Below, in pieces: positions 1 to 9,064 of a stretch of 64,000 bases of DNA. The stretch is from positions 46,642-110,641 of the forward strand of contig NZ_JACRYL010000010.1 of NCBI RefSeq assembly GCF_014306625.1, given 5' to 3'. The position numbers and the translations under genes were made by a program. This DNA comes from Pedobacter fastidiosus. Lineage in GTDB: Bacteria; Bacteroidota; Bacteroidia; Sphingobacteriales; Sphingobacteriaceae. The notes under the pieces were generated by a model, which saw only the letters and a list, made by a program, of their open reading frames with translations, had not been told where the DNA came from and searched no databases. Each line of letters opens with the position of its first letter. The first letter of the stretch is position 1.

Positions 1-31
1 GTTTTAAAGTGTTACATTTTGAAATAAAGTA

Positions 32-114
32 GGGGGGATTCCAGAGCGGCCAAATGGGACAGACTGTAACTCTGTTATCGCAAGATTTCGAAGGTTCGAA
101 TCCTTCTCCCCCCA
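32..114 (+). tRNA. tRNA-Tyr (GTA)
   Basis: An 83-base class II tRNA with a long variable arm. The acceptor stem GGGGGGA pairs fully with TCCCCCC, the anticodon loop holds GTA, and the T arm carries GGTTCGAATCC. The discriminator is A and no CCA is encoded. It is first in a Tyr-Gly-Thr-tuf order that matches the tRNA-tufB operon of proteobacteria. Confidence 0.96.
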
Positions 115-137
115 CAATTTGATTTCGGATTGGAGAT

Positions 138-167
138 TTACGATTTTAGATTGATGTTCAATCGTAA
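138..167. repeat. short inverted repeat in tRNA spacer
   Basis: The arms TTACGATT and AATCGTAA are separated by 14 bases. The spacer around it is built of stuttering words (GATTT, TTTACGATTTTAGATT). It is one of several spacers of this design in the window. The role is unknown; it may be an RNA processing hairpin between tRNA genes. Confidence 0.5.
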
Positions 168-196
168 CTCGTTTATCCAAAATCTTAAATTAACAA

Positions 197-269
197 GCGG
201 AAGTAGCTCAGTTGGTAGAGCGATAGCCTTCCAAGCTATAGGTCGCGAGTTCGAACCTCGTCTTCCGCT
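197..269 (+). tRNA. tRNA-Gly (TCC)
   Basis: A 73-base cloverleaf. The acceptor GCGGAAG pairs with CTTCCGC, the D arm has AGCTCAGTTGGTAGAGC, the anticodon loop CTTCCAA gives TCC, and the T arm has GAGTTCGAACCTC. CCA is not encoded. It lies between tRNA-Tyr and tRNA-Thr, probably in one transcript. Confidence 0.96.
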
Positions 270-355
270 CTTGGAAGTTCAATTAGGAAACTGGTTCATT
301 AGTTCATAGAACACAAATGAGCTAATTAATAAATGAACTATTGAGCTTAAAAAAA

Positions 356-427
<72 letters not shown>

Positions 428-552
428 CAGGATAATAAAGCTTTGTTAAATCTGTTTAATAAACAGAGTAGACAAGGTTTTTTGTGTTGCATTGCAATAA
501 AACAATAAATAAAAATAATAAAAAGTTAACCTACTAATTAGTTATAAATAAA

Positions 553-1740
553 ATGGCAAAAGAAAAATTTGACCGTAGTAAACCGCACTTAAACATCGGT
601 ACAATCGGTCACGTCGATCACGGTAAAACAACTTTAACAGCAGCTATTACAAAAGTTTTAGCTGATGCAGGTTTATCTGAGGCACGTTCATTCGATTCAA
701 TTGACTCAGCTCCTGAGGAAAAAGAAAGAGGTATTACTATTAATACTGCGCACGTTGAGTATTCAACTGCAAACCGTCACTACGCACACGTAGATTGTCC
801 AGGTCACGCGGATTATGTTAAAAACATGGTTACAGGTGCGGCTCAAATGGATGGTGCTATTATCGTTGTTGCTGCTACTGATGGTCCAATGCCACAAACT
901 CGTGAGCACATCTTGTTGGCTCGTCAGGTTGGTGTACCTTCATTGGTTGTATTCATGAACAAAGTGGATATGGTTGATGATCCTGAATTATTAGAATTAG
1001 TAGAAATGGAAGTTCGTGAATTATTATCGTTCTACGATTTCCCTGGTGATGATATTCCTGTTATTCAAGGTTCTGCTTTAGGTGGTTTGAATGGCGATCC
1101 AAAATGGGTTGGAAAAATTATGGAGTTAATGGATGCTGTAGATAGCTACATTCCAATTCCTCCACGTTTAACTGAGCTTCCATTCTTAATGCCTGTTGAA
1201 GATGTATTCTCGATCACTGGTCGTGGTACTGTTGCAACTGGTCGTATTGAGCGTGGTGTAATCAACTCTGGAGATCCAGTTGAAATCTTAGGTATGGGTG
1301 CTGAGAACTTAAAATCTACAGTTACTGGTGTTGAGATGTTCCGTAAGATCTTAGATTATGGTGAAGCTGGTGATAACGTAGGTTTATTGTTACGTGGTAT
1401 TGAGAAAACTGATATCCGTCGTGGTATGGTAATCTGTAAACCAGGTTCAGTAACTCCTCACACAGATTTCAAAGCTGAAATCTATGTATTATCAAAAGCA
1501 GAAGGTGGTCGTCATACTCCATTCTTCAACAAATACCGTCCACAATTCTATTTCCGTACTACAGATGTAACTGGTGAAATTTCACTAGCTGAAGGAACTG
1601 AAATGGTAATGCCAGGTGATAACGTTACAATTTCTGTGAAATTGATCAACGCAATCGCAATGGAAAAAGGTCTACGTTTCGCAATCCGTGAGGGTGGTAG
1701 AACAGTAGGTGCTGGTCAGGTAACTGAAATTGTAAAATAA
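553..1740 (+). CDS. tuf: elongation factor Tu
   Basis: EF-Tu, the GTPase that delivers aminoacyl-tRNA to the ribosomal A site. At 395 residues it has normal length. The G domain shows the P-loop GHVDHGKT at 19-26, DCPGH at 81-85 and NKVD at 136-139; domains II and III fill the rest, ending in the usual [12 protein letters not shown]. The gene follows three tRNA genes and precedes tRNA-Trp and secE, the ancestral arrangement. Upstream a small palindrome (452-466) and a T run (478-483) stand between tRNA-Thr and tuf; this may be a processing site or attenuator, which is inference. No TAnnTTTG promoter was found directly upstream, so co-transcription with the tRNAs is likely. Confidence 0.99.
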   Translation: MAKEKFDRSKPHLNIGTIGHVDHGKTTLTAAITKVLADAGLSEARSFDSIDSAPEEKERGITINTAHVEYSTANRHYAHVDCPGHADYVKNMVTGAAQMDGAIIVVAATDGPMPQTREHILLARQVGVPSLVVFMNKVDMVDDPELLELVEMEVRELLSFYDFPGDDIPVIQGSALGGLNGDPKWVGKIMELMDAVDSYIPIPPRLTELPFLMPVEDVFSITGRGTVATGRIERGVINSGDPVEILGMGAENLKSTVTGVEMFRKILDYGEAGDNVGLLLRGIEKTDIRRGMVICKPGSVTPHTDFKAEIYVLSKAEGGRHTPFFNKYRPQFYFRTTDVTGEISLAEGTEMVMPGDNVTISVKLINAIAMEKGLRFAIREGGRTVGAGQVTEIVK

Positions 1741-1749
1741 AACCCTAAA

Positions 1750-1761
1750 CCCCTAAAGGGG
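1750..1761. repeat. CCCCTAAAGGGG palindrome
   Basis: A perfect palindrome just after the tuf stop codon. Related copies follow gyrB (29203) and lie as an inverted pair between dapD and the glycosyltransferase (22186 and 22253), so it is a dispersed intergenic element. Confidence 0.6.
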
Positions 1762-1777
1762 CTTAAAGGAAAATAAT

Positions 1778-1819
1778 GAAAGCAAGGTGCTTGAGAAATA
1801 ACTTAAGTACTTTGCTTTC
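1778..1819 (+). terminator. long hairpin between tuf and tRNA-Trp
   Basis: The arms GAAAGCAAGGTGCTT and AAGTACTTTGCTTTC pair over 15 positions with wobble pairs only as exceptions, with a 12-base loop. It lacks a strong T run afterwards, so it may be an RNase processing site for tRNA-Trp rather than a true terminator. Confidence 0.5.
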
Positions 1820-1824
1820 TAATT

Positions 1825-1898
1825 ACGGGAATAGTTCAACGGTAGAATAGAGGTCTCCAAAACCTTTGATCAGGGTTCGAATCCTTGTTCCCGTGCCA
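1825..1898 (+). tRNA. tRNA-Trp (CCA), CCA end encoded
   Basis: The acceptor ACGGGAA pairs with TTCCCGT, the discriminator is G and the 3' CCA is encoded. The anticodon loop TCTCCAAAA gives CCA, and the T arm has GGGTTCGAATCC. It stands before secE and nusG, the conserved trpT-secE-nusG order. Confidence 0.96.
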
Positions 1899-1903
1899 AA
1901 AAT

Positions 1904-1982
1904 AATGATTAAATTAGTGAATATTTTAAAGATTGAATGTAGTTTACATTCTCTCAATCACTAACTCAATCATTTAATCATT
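1904..1982. repeat. long imperfect palindrome between tRNA-Trp and secE
   Basis: The outer arms AATGATTAAAT and ATTTAATCATT match over 11 bases; an inner palindrome GAATGTA-GTT-TACATTC lies at 1935-1951. Nearly the whole spacer is one structured element. It may be processed to free the tRNA; the function is not known. Confidence 0.6.
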
Positions 1983-1991
1983 AAAATAAAT

Positions 1992-2189
1992 ATGGCTAAA
2001 GTAGTTGAGTTTATAAAAGAATCATACGATGAAATGACCAATAAGGTTACATGGCCTACTTGGGGCGAACTGCAAAGTTCTGCGATTCTTGTTTTAGTGG
2101 CTTCTTTAATTATTGCATTGGTTATTTTTGCAATGGATAAAGGTTCTACTTTTGTTTTAGATACTTTTTATAAATCACTTTCTAATTAA
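1992..2189 (+). CDS. secE: preprotein translocase subunit SecE
   Basis: SecE clamps SecY in the SecYEG protein-conducting channel of the inner membrane. The product is 65 residues, the short one-helix type usual outside enterics. It has an amphipathic N-terminus with the conserved KVTWPTWGEL segment (about 18-27) and one transmembrane helix at about 31-48. It is followed 9 bases later by nusG, the universal secE-nusG pairing, and the two are probably co-transcribed. Confidence 0.97.
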   Translation: MAKVVEFIKESYDEMTNKVTWPTWGELQSSAILVLVASLIIALVIFAMDKGSTFVLDTFYKSLSN

Positions 2190-2198
2190 TATTTCCTG

Positions 2199-2738
2199 AT
2201 GAGCGATCTAAAATGGTATGTTGTAAGAGCTGTAAGCGGTAAAGAGAAGAAAGTAAAACAGTATATTGATGCTGAGATCAGCCGTTTAGGTTACTCTCAT
2301 TTGGTGCCACAGGTATTAATACCAATGGAAAAATATTACCAAATGAAAGATGGTAAAAAAATTGCCAAAGAACGTAACTTTTATCCTGGATATGTTTTGG
2401 TTGAAACCACACTTGATGGTGAATTGGAACACATTATTAAAGGAATAAATAGCGTTATTGGTTTCTTAGGTGATAAAGCTGGTAATCCAATTCCAATGCG
2501 CCAAGCAGAAGTTAACCGTATTTTAGGTGTTGTTGATGAGATGAGCGAACAAGGTGAAACTATGAATGTTCCTTATTATGTTGGCGAAGGCATTAAAGTT
2601 ATGGATGGACCTTTCAATGGTTTCTCTGGAGTGATTGAAGAAGTAAACGAAGAAAAGAAAAAATTGAAAGTAATGGTTAAGATTTTCGGACGTAAAACTC
2701 CGCTAGAACTTAACTACATGCAAGTAGAAAAAGAGTAA
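2199..2738 (+). CDS. nusG: transcription termination/antitermination factor NusG
   Basis: NusG binds the RNA polymerase clamp and tunes pausing, Rho termination and coupling to the ribosome. The 179-residue protein has the N-terminal NGN domain (about 1-115, starting LKWYVVRAVSGKEKKV) and a C-terminal KOW domain with GEGIKVMDGPFNGFSGVIEE near 125-145. It starts 9 bases after secE. A hairpin and promoter lie between nusG and rplK, so the ribosomal protein genes can be transcribed apart from secE-nusG. Confidence 0.98.
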   Translation: MSDLKWYVVRAVSGKEKKVKQYIDAEISRLGYSHLVPQVLIPMEKYYQMKDGKKIAKERNFYPGYVLVETTLDGELEHIIKGINSVIGFLGDKAGNPIPMRQAEVNRILGVVDEMSEQGETMNVPYYVGEGIKVMDGPFNGFSGVIEEVNEEKKKLKVMVKIFGRKTPLELNYMQVEKE

Positions 2739-2759
2739 GAAATTTATTTTCAAAATATA

Positions 2760-2797
2760 TTGTAGGACTGCAAGATTATCCATATCTTTGCAGTCCT
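2760..2797 (+). promoter_or_regulatory. rplK promoter inside an inverted repeat
   Basis: TTG (2760-2762), 20 bases, then TATCTTTG (2783-2790) is an excellent match to the Bacteroidota sigma-factor promoter. The same stretch is an inverted repeat: AGGACTGCAAGAT (2764-2776) and ATCTTTGCAGTCCT (2784-2797). The hairpin plus the TTTT after it could also end transcripts coming from nusG. Confidence 0.75.
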
Positions 2798-2885
2798 TTT
2801 GGTTTTGTATAAAACCGTCTAGGGAATTAAATGTTACATGCTTCCAATATTTAACATTGAGTTTTAAATAAACAAAAAACACAAA

Positions 2886-3329
2886 ATGGCAAAAGAAGTC
2901 AGTGCAATGATCAAATTACAGATCAAAGGCGGAGCTGCAAATCCATCGCCACCAGTAGGGCCTGCATTAGGTGCTAAAGGTGTTAACATCATGGAGTTTT
3001 GCAAACAGTACAACGCTCGTACCCAAGATAAAGCAGGTAAAGTATTGCCAGTTGTAATTACTGTTTATGCTGATAAGTCATTCGATTTCATCATCAAAAC
3101 CCCTCCTGTAGCTATCCAGTTAAAAGATGCTACTAAATTACAGAGTGGTTCTGCTGAGCCTAACCGTAAAAAAGTTGGATCGGTGACCTGGGACCAGATT
3201 AAAGTTATTGCTGAAGATAAAATGCCTGATTTAAATGCATTTACAATCGAATCTGCAATGAGTATGGTTGCCGGTACAGCACGCAGTATGGGAATCACCG
3301 TTTCTGGTGACGCACCCTGGAATAATTAA
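2886..3329 (+). CDS. rplK: 50S ribosomal protein L11
   Basis: L11 forms the GTPase-associated centre with 23S rRNA and L10. At 147 residues it has normal length. The N-terminal domain carries the conserved proline-rich segment [20 protein letters not shown] (15-34); the C-terminal RNA-binding domain ends in [10 protein letters not shown]. It opens the rplK-rplA-rplJ-rplL-rpoBC series. The leader of about 90 bases after the promoter contains a small hairpin GGTTTT-GTAT-AAAACC (2801-2816), a possible place for ribosomal-protein feedback; that role is inferred. Confidence 0.99.
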   Translation: MAKEVSAMIKLQIKGGAANPSPPVGPALGAKGVNIMEFCKQYNARTQDKAGKVLPVVITVYADKSFDFIIKTPPVAIQLKDATKLQSGSAEPNRKKVGSVTWDQIKVIAEDKMPDLNAFTIESAMSMVAGTARSMGITVSGDAPWNN

Positions 3330-3348
3330 TTAAAAACAGTTTACAACA

Positions 3349-4047
3349 GTGGCGAAATTAACTAAAAATCAAAAAAAGGCACATGCTAAAATAGAAGCTG
3401 GTAAAGCTTATACTTTACAGGCTGCTGCTGCTTTGGTAAAAGAAATCACTACTACTAAGTTCGATGCATCAGTTGATATTGATGTTTCATTAGGTGTAGA
3501 TCCACGTAAAGCCAATCAAATGGTTCGTGGTATTGCTACTTTACCACACGGAACAGGTAAAACTGTACGTGTTTTAGCTTTAGTAACTCCTGATAAGGAA
3601 GAAGAAGCAAGAGCAGCTGGCGCAGACTTCGTAGGTTTAGACGAATATGTGGCTAAAATTGAAGGTGGTTGGACCGACGTAGACATTATTATCACAACAC
3701 CAGCTTGTATGGCAAAAGTGGGTAAATTAGGCCGTGTTTTAGGTCCAAGGAACTTAATGCCAAATCCAAAATCTGGAACGGTAACCAACGATGTTGGTAA
3801 AGCTGTAACAGAGGTTAAAGCTGGTAAGATTGATTTTAAGGTAGACAAAAGCGGTATTATACACGCTTCAATAGGGAAAGTATCATTCCCAGCAGATAAA
3901 ATTTATGAAAATGCTATGGAGATTATCTCTGTAATATCTAAATTAAAACCATCTGCTGCAAAGGGAACTTATTTTAAGAGCATTCACGTGTCTTCTACAA
4001 TGAGTCCTGGGATTGCAATTGAAACCAAATCAGTAGCGGGGATTTAA
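3349..4047 (+). CDS. rplA: 50S ribosomal protein L1
   Basis: L1 forms the mobile stalk at the E site of the 50S subunit and in many bacteria represses its own operon. The 232-residue protein has the usual features, including [15 protein letters not shown] near 130-145 and the [13 protein letters not shown] segment. The start is GTG, fixed by the typical [11 protein letters not shown] start and by the absence of an upstream ATG in frame. It begins 19 bases after rplK and ends 2 bases before rplJ. Confidence 0.98.
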   Translation: MAKLTKNQKKAHAKIEAGKAYTLQAAAALVKEITTTKFDASVDIDVSLGVDPRKANQMVRGIATLPHGTGKTVRVLALVTPDKEEEARAAGADFVGLDEYVAKIEGGWTDVDIIITTPACMAKVGKLGRVLGPRNLMPNPKSGTVTNDVGKAVTEVKAGKIDFKVDKSGIIHASIGKVSFPADKIYENAMEIISVISKLKPSAAKGTYFKSIHVSSTMSPGIAIETKSVAGI

Positions 4048-4049
4048 TC

Positions 4050-4571
4050 ATGAACAGAGAAGAAAAAAACGAAGTAGTTTTAGAACTACAAGGACAAATG
4101 CAAGAGTATGGCAATTTTTATATTGCTGATACCTCTAGCCTTTCTGTTGAGCAGATTAATAACATCCGACGCAAATGTTTTGAAGGAGATATCATTATGA
4201 AGGTTGCTAAAAACTCTTTAATTCGCAAAGCGATTGAAGGTTTGGATGGCGATGCTTCTGAGATCTACGAAGCCCTTAAAGGTTCATCATCATTATTATT
4301 CTCAAAAACAGCAAACGCTCCGGCTAAGTTGATTAAAGCTTTGAGAAGAACATCTGATAAACCATTGCTTAAAGCAGCATTTATAGATTCATCAGTATAT
4401 GTTGGCGATGACCAATTGAATAACCTAGTAAGCTTAAAATCGAGAGAAGAGCTTGTTGGCGATATCATTGGATTATTACAATCACCAGCTAAGAATGTTA
4501 TATCTGCGCTTAAATCAAGCGGAGGCAAAATTGCAGGAATTGTTAAAACTCTACAAGAAAGAGAAGGTTAA
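4050..4571 (+). CDS. rplJ: 50S ribosomal protein L10
   Basis: L10 anchors the L7/L12 dimers to the ribosome. At 173 residues it has normal length, with the N-terminal rRNA-binding domain (KVAKNSLIRKAIEG near 51-64) and a C-terminal helix that binds L7/L12. Only two bases separate it from the rplA stop, so the long L10 leader known from E. coli is missing here and translation is probably coupled to rplA. Confidence 0.98.
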   Translation: MNREEKNEVVLELQGQMQEYGNFYIADTSSLSVEQINNIRRKCFEGDIIMKVAKNSLIRKAIEGLDGDASEIYEALKGSSSLLFSKTANAPAKLIKALRRTSDKPLLKAAFIDSSVYVGDDQLNNLVSLKSREELVGDIIGLLQSPAKNVISALKSSGGKIAGIVKTLQEREG

Positions 4572-4635
4572 CGAACACCTTAAGTTCGCAATAAAACAAA
4601 ATTATTTTTACGTAAAAATTTAAAATCTTAATAAA

Positions 4636-5013
4636 ATGGCAGATTTAAAATCGTTTGCTGAGCAATTAGTAAACTTAACCGTTAAAGAAGTTAACGAATT
4701 AGCTCAAATCTTAAAAGACGAGTATGGTATCGAGCCTGCAGCTGCTGCTGTAGTTGCTGGTCCTGCTGCTGGTGGTGATGCACCTGCTGCTGCTGCAGAA
4801 AAAACATCATTTGATGTTATCTTAAAAGAAGCTGGTGGCGCTAAATTAGCAGTTGTAAAACTTGTTAAAGACTTAACTGGCCTTGGTTTGAAAGAAGCAA
4901 AAGACTTAGTTGATGGAGCACCAAAAGAATTAAAAACTGGTGTTGCTAAAGACGAAGCAGAAGCTCTTAAAAAACAATTAGAAGAAGCTGGAGCAGTAGT
5001 TGAAATTAAGTAA
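4636..5013 (+). CDS. rplL: 50S ribosomal protein L7/L12
   Basis: The stalk protein that recruits translation GTPases. It has 125 residues: an N-terminal dimerisation domain, an alanine-rich hinge at about 35-55, and the C-terminal domain with [19 protein letters not shown]. It lies 64 bases after rplJ and is followed by a strong hairpin before rpoB, which fits the need for more L7/L12 than RNA polymerase. Confidence 0.98.
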   Translation: MADLKSFAEQLVNLTVKEVNELAQILKDEYGIEPAAAAVVAGPAAGGDAPAAAAEKTSFDVILKEAGGAKLAVVKLVKDLTGLGLKEAKDLVDGAPKELKTGVAKDEAEALKKQLEEAGAVVEIK

Positions 5014-5045
5014 TCACTTAATTTAGCTAAGCTAAAAATGTATTA

Positions 5046-5073
5046 GACACCGACTGAAAATGTCGGTGTCTTT
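5046..5073 (+). terminator. rplL-rpoB attenuator hairpin
   Basis: A perfect 9-bp stem GACACCGAC / GTCGGTGTC with a 7-base loop followed by only three T. The short T run and the position suggest partial termination (attenuation) that lowers rpoBC expression relative to ribosomal proteins, as in other bacteria. Confidence 0.75.
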
Positions 5074-5170
5074 ACCTGTTTATAAACATCTCATTTTGCT
5101 TGGTTGATGAGAATGTTTCAAACCCGAACCAAACAAATAGTTTATTCTTAAACTAAAATCTTTTAGTCCA

Positions 5171-8100
5171 TTGGCAAAGACAGTCGAACAAAGAGTAAAT
5201 TTTGCAACTAGTAAGCACATTATAGACTATCCGGATTTTCTGGATGTGCAATTGCAATCATTCAGAGAATTTTTCCAGATAGATACCACATCAGACGATC
5301 GCTCTAGCGAAGGTTTGTTTAAAGTGTTTGCTGAAAACTTTCCAATAACAGATTCAAGAAATATCTTCGTATTGGAGTTTCTTGATTATTTTGTTGATCC
5401 GCCACGTTACGATATACACGAGTGTATTGAGCGTGGATTAACCTACAATGTTCCATTAAAAGCAAAGCTTAAGCTTTCTTGTAACGATGTTGAACATGAA
5501 GATTTTGAAACCATTATTCAGGATGTGTATTTAGGTACTATCCCGTATATGACACCAAAAGGTACATTTGTTATCAACGGCGCAGAACGTGTTATCGTTT
5601 CGCAATTACACCGTTCTCCTGGAGTGTTCTTCGGCCAAAGCCGTCACACTAACGGAACCAAATTGTATTCTGCACGTGTTATTCCTTTCAAAGGTTCATG
5701 GATCGAGTTTGCTACAGACGTTAATAACGTAATGTATGCTTACATCGATCGTAAGAAAAAATTCCCGGTTACCACTTTATTACGTGCTATCGGTTACGAT
5801 TCTGATAAAGATATCTTAGAACTTTTTGATCTTGCTGACGAAGTAAAAGTTAGTAAATCAGGTTTGAAGAAATATATCGGTCGTAAACTAGCGGCAAGAG
5901 TATTGAAGAAATGGGTTGAAGATTTTGTAGATGAAGATACAGGTGAGGTAGTTTCTATCGACCGTAATGAAGTGATTCTTGAAAGAGAAACCGTTTTAGA
6001 AGACGAACACATTGATATGGTTATTGAGGCTGGCGTAAAAAGCATCATTCTTTCGAAAGAAGATGGCGCAAGTCAGGCTGATTATACCATTATATATAAT
6101 ACATTACAAAAAGATACATCAAACTCAGAAAAAGAGGCTGTAGAAAACATCTATCGTGCTTTGCGTAACGCAGAACCACCTGATGAGGAAACAGCTCGTG
6201 GTATCATTGATCGTTTATTCTTCTCGGATAAACGTTACGATTTAGGTGATGTTGGTCGTTACCGCATTAACCGTAAATTGAAAATGAATACCCCTGATGA
6301 GGTAAAGGTTTTAACAAAAGCAGATATTATTGCAATTGTTAAATACTTGATCAAATTGATCAACTCAAAAGAAGAAGTAGATGATATCGATCACTTGTCT
6401 AACCGTCGTGTACGTACGGTAGGCGAGCAATTGTACGCACAATTTGGTGTTGGTTTGGCTCGTATGGCTAGAACAATCCGTGAGCGTATGAATATTCGTG
6501 ATAATGAGGTTTTCACGCCAACAGATTTAATTAATGCCCGTACTTTATCGTCGGTAATTAATTCATTCTTTGGTACCAACCAACTTTCACAGTTTATGGA
6601 TCAAACCAATCCTTTAGCAGAAATTACGCACAAACGTCGTTTGTCAGCCTTAGGCCCAGGTGGTTTATCACGTGAACGTGCTGGTTTCGAGGTTCGTGAT
6701 GTGCATTATACTCACTATGGTCGTTTATGTACCATTGAAACTCCAGAGGGACCAAACATTGGTTTAATTTCATCACTTTGTGTGCATGCAAAAATCAATA
6801 GTTTAGGTTTTATTGAAACACCATACAAACGTGTTGAAGATGGTAAAGTAGTTGTTGATTCAGACGTTATTTATTTATCTGCAGAAGATGAAGATGGTAA
6901 AACCATTGCTCAAGCTAATGCAGAATATGATGATAAAGGTGTATTTACAACTCCACGCGTTAAAGCACGTTATGAGGGTGACTTCCCAATTATTGAGCCT
7001 GAGAAATTAGACTTAATGGATGTTGCACCAAATCAGATTACTTCAATTGCTGCTTCGTTAATTCCGTTCTTAGAACATGATGATGCGAATAGAGCGTTGA
7101 TGGGATCGAACATGCAACGTCAGGCGGTACCATTGTTACGTCCTGAAGCGCCAATTGTTGGTACAGGTTTAGAAGGTCGCGTTGCTCGTGACTCAAGAAC
7201 TTTGATCAATGCTGAAGGTAACGGTGTTGTAGAATATGTAGATGCTAATGAAATCACTATTAAATATGACCGTAACGAAGATGATCGTTTGGTTTCATTT
7301 GAAGGTGATAGCAAAACTTACCGTTTAATTAAGTTTAAGAAAACGAATCAGAATACTTGTATCAACTTAAAACCAATCGTTAAGAAAGGTCAGAAAGTTA
7401 CTAAAGGACAAGTACTTTGTGAAGGTTATGCAACTCAAAACGGTGAATTAGCATTAGGTAGAAACTTGAAAGTGGCTTTCATGCCTTGGCAAGGTTTCAA
7501 CTTTGAGGATGCGATTGTAATTAACGAGCGTATTGTTCGTGACGACATTTTCACTTCATTACACATTGAAGAATTTGAATTAGAAGTACGTGATACTAAA
7601 CGTGGAGAAGAGGAATTAACACCAGATATCCCTAACGTTTCTGAAGAAGCGACTAAAGATTTAGATGAAAACGGTATTATCCGTGTAGGTGCTGACGTAA
7701 AAGAAGGTGATATTTTAATTGGTAAGATTACTCCTAAAGGAGAATCTGATCCTTCACCTGAAGAGAAATTACTACGTGCAATTTTTGGTGATAAAGCAGG
7801 TGATGTTAAAGATGCGTCTTTAAAAACTCCTCCTTCAATCCAAGGTGTAGTAATTGATACTAAATTATTCAGCCGTGCTAAGAAAACTACAAAAGCTGAG
7901 GAAAAATCAGCAATTGAGAAATTAGACAAAGGATATACAAATATCACTGAGAAATTAAAAGCAGAATTAGTAGATAAATTATTCACGATTGTAAACGGAA
8001 AAACATCTCAAGGTGTATTCAACATTTACAAAGAATTATTGGTTGCTAAAGGCGCTAAATTTACTCAGAAAATTTTAGCAGATCTTGAATTTGCTCACAT

Positions 8101-8974
8101 TAGCCCTAACAAATGGACTACTGATGATGATAAAAATGAGATGATTAAATTATTGCTTCACAACTACGGTATCCGTGTTAACGAAGAACTTGGAGCTTAC
8201 AAACGTGATAAATTTGCGATTAGTGTAGGTGATGAGCTTCCATCGGGAATTGTACAAATGGCAAAAGTTTATGTTGCTAAAAAACGTAAATTAAAAGTAG
8301 GTGATAAAATGGCGGGTCGCCACGGTAATAAAGGTATTGTTGCACGTATTGTACGTGATGAAGATATGCCTTTCTTAGCCGATGGTACTCCAGTTGATAT
8401 CGTGTTGAACCCGTTGGGTGTACCTTCACGTATGAACCTTGGTCAGATTTATGAAACTATTTTGGCATGGGCTGGTCAAGAGTTAGGTGTTAAATTTGCA
8501 ACTCCTATTTTTGATGGTGCTACACATACTGAAGTAGAAGAGTGGATTGCTAAAGCGGGAGTTCCTGCTTCAGGAAAAACCTACTTATACAATGGTTTAA
8601 CAGGTGAGCGTTTCGATCAGACTACAACAGTAGGTATTATCTACATGTTGAAATTAGGTCACATGGTTGATGATAAAATGCACGCCCGTTCAATCGGACC
8701 ATACTCATTAATTACACAACAACCATTGGGTGGTAAAGCTCAATTTGGTGGTCAGCGTTTTGGTGAGATGGAGGTTTGGGCATTAGAAGCATTCGGTGCA
8801 GCTAATATTCTTCAAGAGATCTTAACCGTTAAATCGGATGATGTTATTGGTAGAGCCAAAACTTATGAAGCCATTGTTAAAGGTGAAAACCTACCAACTC
8901 CAGGTGTACCAGAATCGTTTAACGTATTGGTACATGAGTTACGCGGTTTAGGTTTAGATATTACGTTAGACTAA
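5171..8974 (+). CDS. rpoB: DNA-directed RNA polymerase subunit beta
   Basis: The beta subunit of RNA polymerase, 1267 residues, full length. The rifampicin-binding region (about 470-500) reads [20 protein letters not shown] followed by LSALGPGGL, with wild-type residues at the usual resistance positions. The conserved GRHGNKGIV and the C-terminal clamp region ([20 protein letters not shown]) are intact. The start is TTG: the typical [16 protein letters not shown] start follows and no ATG in frame lies nearby. It follows the attenuator hairpin and is followed by rpoC after 90 bases. Confidence 0.99.
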   Translation: MAKTVEQRVNFATSKHIIDYPDFLDVQLQSFREFFQIDTTSDDRSSEGLFKVFAENFPITDSRNIFVLEFLDYFVDPPRYDIHECIERGLTYNVPLKAKLKLSCNDVEHEDFETIIQDVYLGTIPYMTPKGTFVINGAERVIVSQLHRSPGVFFGQSRHTNGTKLYSARVIPFKGSWIEFATDVNNVMYAYIDRKKKFPVTTLLRAIGYDSDKDILELFDLADEVKVSKSGLKKYIGRKLAARVLKKWVEDFVDEDTGEVVSIDRNEVILERETVLEDEHIDMVIEAGVKSIILSKEDGASQADYTIIYNTLQKDTSNSEKEAVENIYRALRNAEPPDEETARGIIDRLFFSDKRYDLGDVGRYRINRKLKMNTPDEVKVLTKADIIAIVKYLIKLINSKEEVDDIDHLSNRRVRTVGEQLYAQFGVGLARMARTIRERMNIRDNEVFTPTDLINARTLSSVINSFFGTNQLSQFMDQTNPLAEITHKRRLSALGPGGLSRERAGFEVRDVHYTHYGRLCTIETPEGPNIGLISSLCVHAKINSLGFIETPYKRVEDGKVVVDSDVIYLSAEDEDGKTIAQANAEYDDKGVFTTPRVKARYEGDFPIIEPEKLDLMDVAPNQITSIAASLIPFLEHDDANRALMGSNMQRQAVPLLRPEAPIVGTGLEGRVARDSRTLINAEGNGVVEYVDANEITIKYDRNEDDRLVSFEGDSKTYRLIKFKKTNQNTCINLKPIVKKGQKVTKGQVLCEGYATQNGELALGRNLKVAFMPWQGFNFEDAIVINERIVRDDIFTSLHIEEFELEVRDTKRGEEELTPDIPNVSEEATKDLDENGIIRVGADVKEGDILIGKITPKGESDPSPEEKLLRAIFGDKAGDVKDASLKTPPSIQGVVIDTKLFSRAKKTTKAEEKSAIEKLDKGYTNITEKLKAELVDKLFTIVNGKTSQGVFNIYKELLVAKGAKFTQKILADLEFAHISPNKWTTDDDKNEMIKLLLHNYGIRVNEELGAYKRDKFAISVGDELPSGIVQMAKVYVAKKRKLKVGDKMAGRHGNKGIVARIVRDEDMPFLADGTPVDIVLNPLGVPSRMNLGQIYETILAWAGQELGVKFATPIFDGATHTEVEEWIAKAGVPASGKTYLYNGLTGERFDQTTTVGIIYMLKLGHMVDDKMHARSIGPYSLITQQPLGGKAQFGGQRFGEMEVWALEAFGAANILQEILTVKSDDVIGRAKTYEAIVKGENLPTPGVPESFNVLVHELRGLGLDITLD

Positions 8975-8979
8975 GAATG

Positions 8980-9047
8980 ATGTAAAATGTATTATGGAAG
9001 ATGGATTAGGTTCCATCTTCCATCTTCCATCTCACATCTTACATTTT
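8980..9047. repeat. short-word inverted repeat between rpoB and rpoC
   Basis: A perfect 11-bp stem ATGGAAGATGG (8994-9004) and CCATCTTCCAT (9013-9023), flanked by TGTAAAATGT on the left and CACATCTTACATTTT on the right, which extend the pairing loosely. The word TCACATCTTACAT recurs in opposite orientation in the spacer before pyrD. There is no T run, so it is unlikely to be a terminator. Confidence 0.65.
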
Positions 9048-9064
9048 AACCTTAAAAGAGAGAT

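Noticed and set aside
7435..7986. Long open frame antisense to rpoB
   Set aside because: It mirrors the codon pattern of rpoB on the other strand and has no separate signals.
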